From assembly GCA_964400625.1 (NCBI GenBank), contig CAYNUS010000006.1, positions 1-64,000 on the forward strand: a DNA stretch of 64,000 nt, read 5' to 3'. The position numbers and the translations under genes were made by a program. This document shows, in pieces, positions 48,195 through 55,702 of the stretch (position 1 is its first letter; the number at the start of each line of letters is the position of its first letter). This stretch comes from DYFX01 sp964400625. Lineage in GTDB: Bacteria > Patescibacteriota > Patescibacteriia > SG8-24 > DYFX01. The notes beneath the pieces are model-generated. The model was not told the origin of the DNA. It searched no databases and worked only from the letters and a program-made list of their open reading frames with translations.

Positions 48195-48648
48195 GCTCGT
48201 CCCAGCGCGTGCGCCCCTTGCGGATGTCGGCGAGCAGGAGCTTCGCGCCGGTGTTGTCCTTCGGGTTCAGCTTGAGGAGCTCCTCGAAGCGCTTTTCGGC
48301 GTCCTTGGTGTCGCCGCGGCGGTACGCCACGAGCGCGAGTCCGTGGAGGGCGCGCAGGAGCGAGCGGTCATGCGGCGCGTCCCAATCGACATGGTCCGGC
48401 ATCTTGCCCTTGAAGGGCTTCAGGGCTTCCGCCTTCGCCTTCCCGTGCATCGCCTCCGCGTCGTCGAGGCGCTTCTCGTGGAACGCGATCGTGCCGAGGC
48501 CGTTCAGGGCATCGGCATGATGCGGATCGCCGACGAGTACGCCGATGAAGGCCTCTTCCGCCTCGCTCATCATGCCGGACTGCAGCGCGGCCCAGCCGGC
48601 GGCGAAAAGATGCTCGATCTCCTGCTTGGGCAGTTTCGTGTCCTTCAT
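48187..48648 (-). CDS. TPR protein, 153 residues
   Basis: About three TPR units (LFAAGWAALQSGMMSEAEEAF, DALNGLGTIAFHEKRLDDAE, ALHGLALVAYRRGDTKDAEKRF). No signal peptide, so cytoplasmic. It overlaps the kelch gene start by 8 bases and follows the GerMN gene by one base. It may act as an adaptor for the exported proteins of the operon, an inference from position only. Confidence 0.85.
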   Translation of the reverse strand: MKDTKLPKQEIEHLFAAGWAALQSGMMSEAEEAFIGVLVGDPHHADALNGLGTIAFHEKRLDDAEAMHGKAKAEALKPFKGKMPDHVDWDAPHDRSLLRALHGLALVAYRRGDTKDAEKRFEELLKLNPKDNTGAKLLLADIRKGRTRWDEHA

Positions 48649-48649
48649 A

Positions 48650-49324
48650 TCAGGGCTGGAGCGCTTCGTCCGGGTCGCCGCCCTCGATCGTGATGACGAC
48701 CTCCTTCACGTCGCCGGACTGCATGAGCGTCCTCTCGATCTGCGCGCGGATGGATTGCACGCGGCAGGAGCCCGCGACCGCCGCGAGTCCGCCGCTGAAG
48801 TCGACGCGCATCACGCCGCCAGCGAACGCGATCGATTCGACCGTGACGCCTTCGGGGATGGACGTGAAGTAGCCGTCCTGGGATTCCTGATCGCGCGGGC
48901 CGTCCAAGAGCGCCCGAAGCGCCCCGCCCAAGGGACCCCCTTCGCCCATCGGCGCGACCGCGCGGCGCACGGGATGCACGGCGGAGCAATCCTCGGCGCC
49001 GGGATCCTTGATCTCGTTCGGGAAATAGGCCTCGACGACCGTCATGCCGTCGCCGAGCCCCTCGCACTTCTGGACGCACATCAGGATGCAGGCTTCGGCG
49101 TCCGGCGGGCAGGCGGAGGCGCATTCGTTCCAGACGCCGCCGGCCAAGGCGCAGGAGGCCGGGTCCGTCGGCGCTTCGCCTTCGGACGGAGCCGTGACGA
49201 CGTCGGGGATGCCTTCGACCGGTTCGTTGGCGTTCGTGTAGAACCACGCGCCCGCGGCCAGGGCGGCCAGCGCGAGCGTGATGGCGAGGAGATGCGTGAT
49301 GGGAGGTCGCGTGGTCATACTCAT
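48650..49324 (-). CDS. Membrane-anchored GerMN domain protein
   Basis: 224 residues. One N-terminal helix (THLLAITLALAALAAGAWFYT), then a Cys-rich segment (CALAGGVWNECASACPPDAEAC), then a GerMN domain (TVVEAYFPNE, CSAVHPVRRAV, SIPEGVTVESIAFAGGVMRVDFS, IRAQIERTLMQ). GerMN is a small binding fold found in spore germination and lipoprotein LpqB contexts. ATG 49324 forms an ATGA overlap with the preceding stop; ATG 49318 is an alternative. Confidence 0.8.
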   Translation of the reverse strand: MSMTTRPPITHLLAITLALAALAAGAWFYTNANEPVEGIPDVVTAPSEGEAPTDPASCALAGGVWNECASACPPDAEACILMCVQKCEGLGDGMTVVEAYFPNEIKDPGAEDCSAVHPVRRAVAPMGEGGPLGGALRALLDGPRDQESQDGYFTSIPEGVTVESIAFAGGVMRVDFSGGLAAVAGSCRVQSIRAQIERTLMQSGDVKEVVITIEGGDPDEALQP

Positions 49325-49650
49325 TCGATGCATTTACGTGCGGCTTCCTCTTCCTGCGGCGTGATGTCGCCGGAGAGGACGGCGGAGACGCGGTCCGGCG
49401 AGATCGAGGCGCGCAGGCAGAGCAGCTGGCTCGGCGTGAGTTTCGAGGCCATGGCGCGGAGCTCCTCCGGCGTGCTGGCTTTCAGTTCCTCGATGTCGAT
49501 GACGACGGTCTCTTCCTGCGTGACGTCGGCGGGCGGAGGCACGGCGCCGGGATCGTCGACCCAGGCGAAACTGCGCTCCGTCAGGCGGTATCCGGCGAAG
49601 ACGGCGCCGGAGAACCACGCGAGGGCGAGCAGGAAGGCTCCGGCCCGCAT
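49321..49650 (-). CDS. Exported small protein, 109 residues
   Basis: An N-terminal signal or anchor (AGAFLLALAWFSGAVFAGY), a linker, and a helical C-terminus (ASTPEELRAMASKLTPSQLLCLRASISPDRVSAVL) with a conserved-looking Cys. No family is recognised. It starts one base after the 70-residue gene and overlaps GerMN by four bases. Confidence 0.65.
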   Translation of the reverse strand: MRAGAFLLALAWFSGAVFAGYRLTERSFAWVDDPGAVPPPADVTQEETVVIDIEELKASTPEELRAMASKLTPSQLLCLRASISPDRVSAVLSGDITPQEEEAARKCIE

Positions 49651-49651
49651 A

Positions 49652-49864
49652 TCAGTTCCCGTACTGCTCCATGAACGACTGGAGCGCCTGCGCCTGGAAG
49701 TCCTCCATCAGCTTCGGCAAGGGATTCGCCAGAAGGAACCAGAGCGTGCCGCCGAGCAGGATGCCGTAGAAGGCGAGCTGCAGGAGCAGCTTCACGATCG
49801 TCAGGACCTTGATGAACGTGTCGAGCCCGCTCGCGGCGGGTCGGTTTGGGGATTCGGTGATCAT
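49652..49864 (-). CDS. Small membrane protein, 70 residues
   Basis: A single hydrophobic helix (about 24-46: KLLLQLAFYGILLGGTLWFL) with short flanking helices. No family recognised. TGG-TAGAAT ends six bases before the ATG and there is no ribosome site, so this first gene of the kelch operon is probably translated from a leaderless message. Confidence 0.65.
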   Translation of the reverse strand: MITESPNRPAASGLDTFIKVLTIVKLLLQLAFYGILLGGTLWFLLANPLPKLMEDFQAQALQSFMEQYGN

Positions 49865-49870
49865 GCCGCC

Positions 49871-49879
49871 ATTCTACCA
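49871..49879 (-). promoter_or_regulatory. Extended -10 of GerMN-TPR-kelch operon
   Basis: Minus strand TGGTAGAAT, ending six bases before the ATG at 49864. Confidence 0.5.
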
Positions 49880-49890
49880 CGCCGCCGACC

Positions 49891-49920
49891 TTTACAAGAA
49901 CCCGCCGTTACGGCTAGCAT
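49891..49920 (+). promoter_or_regulatory. Possible promoter of Cys-rich protein gene
   Basis: TTTACA (49891-49896), 18 bases, TAGCAT (49915-49920). Confidence 0.45.
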
Positions 49921-49938
49921 GAGGCGAACATATCCCTT

Positions 49939-50109
49939 ATGGACGCCTGCTGCGCACACGAAGAGAAGGACGCGAAGAAGACCGACAAGGAGAAGGGCTG
50001 CTGCGAGTCCTGCCCCGACAAGGGCTGCGACGGCTGCGACTGCTCGAAGCCGGAAAACACGTCGGGCTGCTGCATGGGCGGCGGCTGCGCGTGCGGGAAC
50101 GGCCGCTAA
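49939..50109 (+). CDS. Cysteine-rich metallothionein-like mini-protein
   Basis: 56 residues with 12 cysteines (positions 4, 5, 21, 22, 25, 30, 33, 35, 44, 45, 50, 52), in CC, CxxC and CxC patterns. There is only one His (7), and Lys/Asp-rich spacers between. This composition fits metal-cluster binding such as zinc or copper thionein, though it matches no family that I recognise. Its stop codon is in a strong terminator hairpin and a promoter-like signal lies upstream, which support expression. No clear Shine-Dalgarno. Confidence 0.7.
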   Translation: MDACCAHEEKDAKKTDKEKGCCESCPDKGCDGCDCSKPENTSGCCMGGGCACGNGR

Positions 50110-50126
50110 GGCGGCCGTTTTCTTTT
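50100..50126 (+). terminator. Terminator of Cys-rich gene
   Basis: CGGCCGC pairs with GCGGCCG across TAAG (which includes the stop), followed by TTTTCTTTT. Confidence 0.88.
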
Positions 50127-50130
50127 CCCT

Positions 50131-50158
50131 CGCCACGTCGCTCGCGAGCGACGTGGCG
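50131..50158. repeat. Perfect 28-base palindrome, copy 2
   Basis: CGCCACGTCGCTCG followed by its exact reverse complement. The central 21 bases also occur at 39809-39835. It lies between the terminator and the surface-protein promoter. Confidence 0.85.
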
Positions 50159-50177
50159 TGCCGCCTGCCCAATTCCG

Positions 50178-50186
50178 TGGTAAAAT
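50178..50186 (+). promoter_or_regulatory. Extended -10 of surface protein-kinase operon
   Basis: TGGTAAAAT at 50178-50186, 22 bases before the ATG. No good -35 is seen; the upstream palindrome ends about 19 bases before it. Confidence 0.5.
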
Positions 50187-50208
50187 CAGCGGGCAATCGC
50201 CCCTGTGT

Positions 50209-52980
50209 ATGAGCGAGTTACGGCTGTGGGTCCATGAACGTCTCGCGCGCCTCGACGGCACGCGCGAACGCAGGTTCGTCGCGCTGGCGGCGGCGCTGAT
50301 TTTCGCGTCCTTGTCGCTCGGACCGCAGGCGCTCCGTGCGGTCGAAAACACCGTCAATCCTCCCGACATCCGCATCGATCCGCTCGGACCGGATCCCGTA
50401 CCGAACCCCGTACGCTTCCGGGCGACGACGCTGAACGTCATGGTCGGCGAGCTCATGTTCGTGATCCAGATGCCGGACGGCGGCACCATGACCCTCCCCG
50501 GCCGCACGACCGCGGCCGATCCTTCGCGCTGGGAGTCCGAGCCGTTCCAGGGCGCGCCCGGACAGGCGCATACCGTGAAGGCGCGCGGATTCTCGCCGGC
50601 CGCCGGCACGCAGGTCGAATCCTCGCAACCCGTCACCTTCGTCATCCTCGATCCGAACGCGACGACCGGGACGAGCGCCGGAACCGGAACGACGGCGGAT
50701 CCCAACGCCGCCGGCACGTCGGGCGGGACGCCCGCGACGACCCAGAAGACCGTCGAACTCCTCCAGGTCAACGCCTGGCCCGGCGTGGAGCCCAAGCTCG
50801 AGGCGCGCGGCCGCGTCGCCGGTTTCGCCCCCGCTTCCGTCGGTTTCCGCGTGCGCGGGCTGACCGGCCTCGCCTTCCTCGGCAACTACCCCGCGACGCT
50901 CGCGGCCGACGGGACATGGCACGCGCTCTTCCCCGTCCCGGGCGGCGAGCTCTACCGCGTCGTCATGATCGCCGACGACGCCGGCGCCCTGCGCGAATCG
51001 CTTCCGAACGACGTCACCGTCCCTCCGCCCGAAACGGTCGCGCCTCCGCCCGCCGCGGCGACGCCTCCCCCGCCGGCGCCGTCCGTCGCCATGCTGGCGC
51101 CGAACGCCGGCGCCGAACTGCTGAGCCCGGTCGCGCTCGCCGCGCGCGTGATGAACGCCACGGCCACCGCGATGATCTTCGAAGTCCTCGATCCGGCCGG
51201 CGTCACGCGCACGGTGCAGGGAGGACCCGTCGGCGACGGCGGATGGACCGCGATGTTCAACGGCGAGCCGGGCCAGTACCAGGTCGGTGTCCGCGCCTCC
51301 CTGATCGGCGGCGCCGTCGTCCCGCCCGGAGATTTCCGTTCGTTCCGCATCATCGCGCCGCCCGCGGCCGCCACCAACACCACGGCCGCGCCCGCGCCCG
51401 TCCCCGCCACCACGACGCCGGCCGTCCAGCCGACGATCGAGCTCTTCTCGCCTTCGGCCGCGGCCGAACCGTTCCCCGGTCCCGTCACGATCTCCGCGCG
51501 CGTCCGCGACGGCCTGCCCGAACGCGTCGTCGCCGTCGTGACCGGTCCCGGCGGCGAGACGATCGTCGTCGCGTCCAAGACGCCGTCCGGCGATTTCTGG
51601 ACGTCCATCTTCGACGGCCCCGACGGCGACTACCGCTTCCGCGTGCGTGCGCGCGTCGCGGGCGCCGATGTCTTCTCCGCTGAGCGCGGCTTCCGCGTGC
51701 GGCGTCCTGCCGCCGCGCTTCCGCCGCCTCCGACGACGACCGTCGCCACGGAACCTGTCCCGCTCCCGCCGCCGCCACCTCCTCCGACCGGGACCACGAC
51801 GACCGCGACGCAGCCTCCGCCGCTCCCCCCGCCGCCCGCGCCGACCCTCACGACGAGCGCCACCGCGCCGCGGCCCGCTGACGCCCCTATCGCGCAGTTC
51901 GACCCGTCGATCCCCGCCGCGCTCGCCGACGAGTGCCGCGCCGCCGGCATCGGCCCTCTGCGCTGCGCGGAGTGGCTGAAGGCCCGCTACCAGAGCCGCG
52001 AGTGCCTCGAGGCCGGCGCCGTCACGCGCGAGGCCTGCGAAGCGCTGCTCGCCCGCCTGAACATCGCCCCGGACGAGACGCGGCTCTTCGGCCTGGCCGC
52101 GCGCCAGGACATCGTGCAGGCGCGCGAGGACGCCGCGAAGATCGCCGCCGCGCCCACCCGACGCGAGGACCTGCCGCCCTCGATCGCCGCCCTCCTTCCC
52201 GCCCACCGCGATCCGCGCGCGTTCGTGCGCCTCCTGGAAGTCGCGAACGCCGGCGACGACTCCTCGCCCGCGCTTCTCGTCCTCGACGAGGACGGCGACG
52301 GCCTTCCGGATGACGTCGAGCGCCGCCTCGGCACGGATCCGCGCGCGCCCGATACCGACGGCGACGGCTTCACCGACGGCGAAGAGGTGAAGAACGGCTA
52401 CAACCCGCTCGGACCCGGCGCCCTCGACGCCCCTCCGCGCGGCGTCGAGAAGGCCCTGATCGAAGGCCGCCCGCTCGAAGAGCCTCGCGGCGCCGAGACG
52501 CTGGTCGATCCCTCCTTCACGATCGCGGCCGACGCCCCCGCGCCCGCCGAGGAAGCGTCCGAGGAATCCGTCATCCGCCTTTCCGGCACGGCCGCCCCGA
52601 ACTCCGTCGTCACCATCTTCGTCTACAGCTACCTGCCCGTCGTCGTGACCACCACGACCGACGAGAACGGCAACTGGACCTACGACTTCGGCAGCAAGCT
52701 GGCCGAAGGCCGCCACGAGGCCTACGTCTCCGTGAACGACGATACCGGCAAGCTCGTGGCCGCGTCCTCCCCGCTCGCCTTCTTCGTCCGCGAGGCGCAG
52801 GCCGTCACGGAGGAGGACTTCCTCCGCCCCGACGTCAACGTCGAGGAGGCGCCCGCCGAAATGTCCCGCTGGTTCATCTACGGCGGCATCGCGCTCGTCG
52901 TCTTCGCGCTCGTCCTCGTCGGCGCCATCATCCGCCAGGTGCGCAAGTCGCCCATGGGCGACGCCGGCGAAAGCCTATGA
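50209..52980 (+). CDS. Large cell-surface protein with Ig-like domains and calcium-binding TSP3 repeats
   Basis: 923 residues from ATG 50209. N-terminal hydrophobic helix (FVALAAALIFASLSLG) for export. Several beta-sandwich, Ig-like domains are separated by Pro/Thr-rich linkers. Near residues 690-727 two TSP3-type calcium repeats occur (DEDGDGLPDD, DTDGDGFTDGEE). A last Ig-like domain (SVVTIFVYSYLPVVVTTTTD) precedes a C-terminal membrane helix at about 888-909. It should span the wall as a long, calcium-stiffened surface protein. The stop overlaps the start of the histidine kinase (ATGA), so the two are made together. Confidence 0.88.
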   Translation: MSELRLWVHERLARLDGTRERRFVALAAALIFASLSLGPQALRAVENTVNPPDIRIDPLGPDPVPNPVRFRATTLNVMVGELMFVIQMPDGGTMTLPGRTTAADPSRWESEPFQGAPGQAHTVKARGFSPAAGTQVESSQPVTFVILDPNATTGTSAGTGTTADPNAAGTSGGTPATTQKTVELLQVNAWPGVEPKLEARGRVAGFAPASVGFRVRGLTGLAFLGNYPATLAADGTWHALFPVPGGELYRVVMIADDAGALRESLPNDVTVPPPETVAPPPAAATPPPPAPSVAMLAPNAGAELLSPVALAARVMNATATAMIFEVLDPAGVTRTVQGGPVGDGGWTAMFNGEPGQYQVGVRASLIGGAVVPPGDFRSFRIIAPPAAATNTTAAPAPVPATTTPAVQPTIELFSPSAAAEPFPGPVTISARVRDGLPERVVAVVTGPGGETIVVASKTPSGDFWTSIFDGPDGDYRFRVRARVAGADVFSAERGFRVRRPAAALPPPPTTTVATEPVPLPPPPPPPTGTTTTATQPPPLPPPPAPTLTTSATAPRPADAPIAQFDPSIPAALADECRAAGIGPLRCAEWLKARYQSRECLEAGAVTREACEALLARLNIAPDETRLFGLAARQDIVQAREDAAKIAAAPTRREDLPPSIAALLPAHRDPRAFVRLLEVANAGDDSSPALLVLDEDGDGLPDDVERRLGTDPRAPDTDGDGFTDGEEVKNGYNPLGPGALDAPPRGVEKALIEGRPLEEPRGAETLVDPSFTIAADAPAPAEEASEESVIRLSGTAAPNSVVTIFVYSYLPVVVTTTTDENGNWTYDFGSKLAEGRHEAYVSVNDDTGKLVAASSPLAFFVREAQAVTEEDFLRPDVNVEEAPAEMSRWFIYGGIALVVFALVLVGAIIRQVRKSPMGDAGESL

Positions 52981-54350
52981 TCGCCCTCAAGAAGTACTGG
53001 CAGATCGTCTACGCCGGCATCCTGATCGTGCTGGTGCCGGTGCTGATCGTCGTCAACACGCTCTACGCCGTCCGCGGCTTCAAGGAAGACACCGACGTCG
53101 CCCTCCAGCGCCAGGCGCTGATCGTGGGACGCCTCTTCAACGTCGCCGCCAAGGACGCGCTCGACGACCCCGCCTCGCTCCAGGCCATCGTCCGGGACGT
53201 CGCCGCGCAGGTCGGCGAGGTGCGCGCGCTCGAGGTGCTGGCGCCGGACGGCGAGGCGCTCCCGAGCGAACGCTTCCGCATCATGGCCAGCCTCGACGAA
53301 GGCTCGATCGGCAAGTCCTCGAGCCAGGTCCAGAACGTGCTGGCCTGGACGCAGGACGAGGCCTTCGCGTTCCTCACGCGCGCCGACAACGCCTCCTCCA
53401 ACGACGAGGACCTCCCGCGCGCCAGCGGCAAACGCTACTGGGGCGTCATCATGCCGATCGTGGACGGCGCCGGCGAGAAGAAGGCGCTCGTCTTCATGAA
53501 GCTCTCGCTCGAGACGCTCGACGCGCGCGTGGCCGCCACGCTCTTCCGCTCCTACATCCTGCTCGCGCTGACCGTGCTGGTCACGGTGCTCATCCTCGCC
53601 TCCAACACGCGCCTCTTCCAGTACGCGCTGCTCTTCCGCAAGCTGAAGGAGGTCGACAAGATGAAGGACGAGTTCATCTCGATGGCCTCGCACGAGCTCA
53701 TGACGCCGATCTCGGCCATCAAGGGCTTCCTGTCGCTCTTCCTCGACAACGCCTTCGGTCCGTTCCAAGGCGTGGCGCGCGAGAAGATGACGACGCTCTT
53801 CACGCTCTCGGAACGCCTCGGCGACCTCGTCGAGGACCTCCTGAACGTCTCGCGCATCGAGCAGGGGCGGCTCTCGATCGATCTCGTCCCGGCGCAGCCC
53901 GAGGAGCTGATCCGCGGCGTCATGGAGGAGCTCGAGACCAACGCCAAGAACAAGGGGCTCGCCTTCGCGTTCGAAGCGCCGCCCGAACCGCTGCCGAAGA
54001 TCGCCGTCGACCCCGCGCGCATGAAGCAGGTGCTCGTGAACATCGTCGGCAACGCCATCAAGTACACCCCGAAGGGCTCCGTGACGGTCTCGGCGTATCT
54101 CGACGACGGCAAGGTGAAGATCAAGTGCACCGACACCGGGCTCGGCATGTCGCCGCAGGCCCGCGAGCGGCTCTTCCAGAAGTTCTACCGCATCGCCACC
54201 GACGCCACGCGTTCCATCCCCGGCACGGGCCTCGGGCTCTGGATCACCAAACAGCTCGTCGAACTGCAGAAGGGCCAGATCTACGTCGACTCCATCGAGG
54301 GCGTCGGCACCCAGATGTCGGTCGTCTTCCCCGCCGCCGAGGCGAAGTGA
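52977..54350 (+). CDS. Membrane sensor histidine kinase
   Basis: 457 residues. Helix 1 at 9-30, an extracytoplasmic sensor of about 150 residues with a PAS/dCache-like look, helix 2 at about 192-212. The phospho-acceptor is His239 in SHELMTP, where the common Arg of HELRTP is Met. The ATPase domain has NIVGNAIKYTP, DTGLGMSP and GTGLGLWI. No response regulator is nearby. It is translationally coupled to the surface protein. Confidence 0.92.
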   Translation: MIALKKYWQIVYAGILIVLVPVLIVVNTLYAVRGFKEDTDVALQRQALIVGRLFNVAAKDALDDPASLQAIVRDVAAQVGEVRALEVLAPDGEALPSERFRIMASLDEGSIGKSSSQVQNVLAWTQDEAFAFLTRADNASSNDEDLPRASGKRYWGVIMPIVDGAGEKKALVFMKLSLETLDARVAATLFRSYILLALTVLVTVLILASNTRLFQYALLFRKLKEVDKMKDEFISMASHELMTPISAIKGFLSLFLDNAFGPFQGVAREKMTTLFTLSERLGDLVEDLLNVSRIEQGRLSIDLVPAQPEELIRGVMEELETNAKNKGLAFAFEAPPEPLPKIAVDPARMKQVLVNIVGNAIKYTPKGSVTVSAYLDDGKVKIKCTDTGLGMSPQARERLFQKFYRIATDATRSIPGTGLGLWITKQLVELQKGQIYVDSIEGVGTQMSVVFPAAEAK

Positions 54351-54367
54351 GGCGGTCCCCGGACGCG

Positions 54368-54392
54368 GCGCCCCTTGACGGGGCGCTTTTTT
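54368..54392 (+). terminator. Terminator of histidine kinase gene
   Basis: GCGCCCC pairs with GGGGCGC across TTGAC, then six Ts. The loop is the -35 of the next gene. Confidence 0.88.
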
Positions 54393-54403
54393 CGAGGTAC
54401 GCT
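54375..54403 (+). promoter_or_regulatory. Promoter of UK-CYTH gene nested in terminator
   Basis: TTGACG (54375-54380) in the terminator loop, 17 bases, TACGCT (54398-54403). Confidence 0.65.
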
Positions 54404-54442
54404 CCGGCCGGTTCATTTTTCACGGAAAAGGAGATCGCCCTG

Positions 54443-55630
54443 ATGAAGAGAAGCGTACGCAGCGCCGAAGCCCCCGACGTCATCGTCCCCATGCTCCTGC
54501 AGCGGAAAGCGAAGACGCGCGGGAAGCCCGTCATCGTCGCCGTCGCCGGCGGATCCGGCGACGGGAAGGGATACCTGATCGAACGCCTGGCCGAGCGGCT
54601 GGGCGCGGCGCCCGGCGGCGCGGCCGTCCTCGCGCTCGACAACTACTACGTCGGCGTCGAGCGGATGCGGAAGGCGGACGTGCCGCACTTCGACCACCCC
54701 GACGCGCTCGACCTGGCGCTCGCCGCCGAGCACCTTTCGAAGGCGCGCGTCGGCAAGACCCTGAAGATCCCGAGCTACGACTTCGCCTCCGGCGAACGCG
54801 CCGGCGAGGAGGACTTCACCGGCAAGGCCTTCATCCTGGTCGACGGGCTCTTCGCCCTGCACCACCCCGGGATCCTGGAGCTCGCCGACCTCAAGGTCTT
54901 CGTCCGCTCCGACCACGACAGCTCGATGCTCCGCCGCCTCTTCCGCGACGCCGGTCCCGGCGGGCGGACGCGGCAGAGCTCGCGCGAGGTGCTCGAGCAG
55001 TACTTCACGACGGTCTACCCGGCCAAGAAGGCGTTCATCGACCCGACCGCCGAGCGCGCCGACATCATCGTCGAGTCGTGCTACGACCCGGCCGTCGAGG
55101 CGCACCGCGCCGGCCCGCTCCAGTTCCAGCTCAAGGCGCGCGGCTACCGCCCGGACGACCACGTCGCCGCGCTCTGCCGCGCGACGCGCCTGGGCGCCTC
55201 CGTCCGCCAGACCGACCGCTTCATGCAGCCCGCCTCCCGCGAGTTCCGCGGCGAGATGCTGCGCCTGCGGATCGAGGGCGACGAGGTGCTGATGACGTAC
55301 AAGGGCCCGTTCCTGTCCCCGCGGACCGGCGCGCGGCACGCCACGTCGCCCATCTCGCTCCCGCTCGAGGCCATGAAGTGGTTCACCGACGCCTACGAGC
55401 GCGTGGCCACCTTCAAGAAGCGCCGCACGCTCTTCCAGGCCGGCGGCGCCATCATCGCCCGCGACGAGTTCGACGCGATCGGCAGCTGGTTCGAGGTCCG
55501 CGCCGCGGACGAGTCCTGCCTGCCGCAGATGCACGCCATCCTCGGCCAGCTCTGCCCCAACGAGCCCGCGGTGGCCAAGAGCTACCTCGAGCTCTGGAAG
55601 GAGCGCGCCTCCGCCTCCGCCTCGGCCTGA
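54443..55630 (+). CDS. Uridine kinase-CYTH fusion protein
   Basis: 395 residues. AAGGAG lies 9 bases before the ATG. Residues about 28-220 resemble uridine kinase/phosphoribulokinase: P-loop GGSGDGKGYL (36-45), LALDNYYVG, HFDHPDALDL, IPSYDFASGER, LVDGLFALHHP and RSDHDSSMLRRLFRD. The P-loop residue after GK is Gly instead of Ser/Thr, so kinase activity is in doubt. Residues about 230-395 form a CYTH domain (LRLRIEGDEVLMTYKG, FKKRRTLF, GSWFEVRAA, SYLELWKE), which hydrolyses triphosphates or polyphosphate in other proteins. This domain pair occurs in plant TTM1/TTM2. A stand-alone unit with its own promoter and terminator. Confidence 0.85.
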   Translation: MKRSVRSAEAPDVIVPMLLQRKAKTRGKPVIVAVAGGSGDGKGYLIERLAERLGAAPGGAAVLALDNYYVGVERMRKADVPHFDHPDALDLALAAEHLSKARVGKTLKIPSYDFASGERAGEEDFTGKAFILVDGLFALHHPGILELADLKVFVRSDHDSSMLRRLFRDAGPGGRTRQSSREVLEQYFTTVYPAKKAFIDPTAERADIIVESCYDPAVEAHRAGPLQFQLKARGYRPDDHVAALCRATRLGASVRQTDRFMQPASREFRGEMLRLRIEGDEVLMTYKGPFLSPRTGARHATSPISLPLEAMKWFTDAYERVATFKKRRTLFQAGGAIIARDEFDAIGSWFEVRAADESCLPQMHAILGQLCPNEPAVAKSYLELWKERASASASA

Positions 55631-55645
55631 ACGGCCGAAACGAAA

Positions 55646-55675
55646 GCCCTCCCGATTCCGGGAGGGCCTTTTTTT
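55646..55675 (+). terminator. Terminator of UK-CYTH gene
   Basis: GCCCTCCCG pairs with CGGGAGGGC across four bases, followed by a long T-run. Confidence 0.9.
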
Positions 55676-55702
55676 CGTTCGGAGGCGTTCCTTCGGCTTC
55701 GC

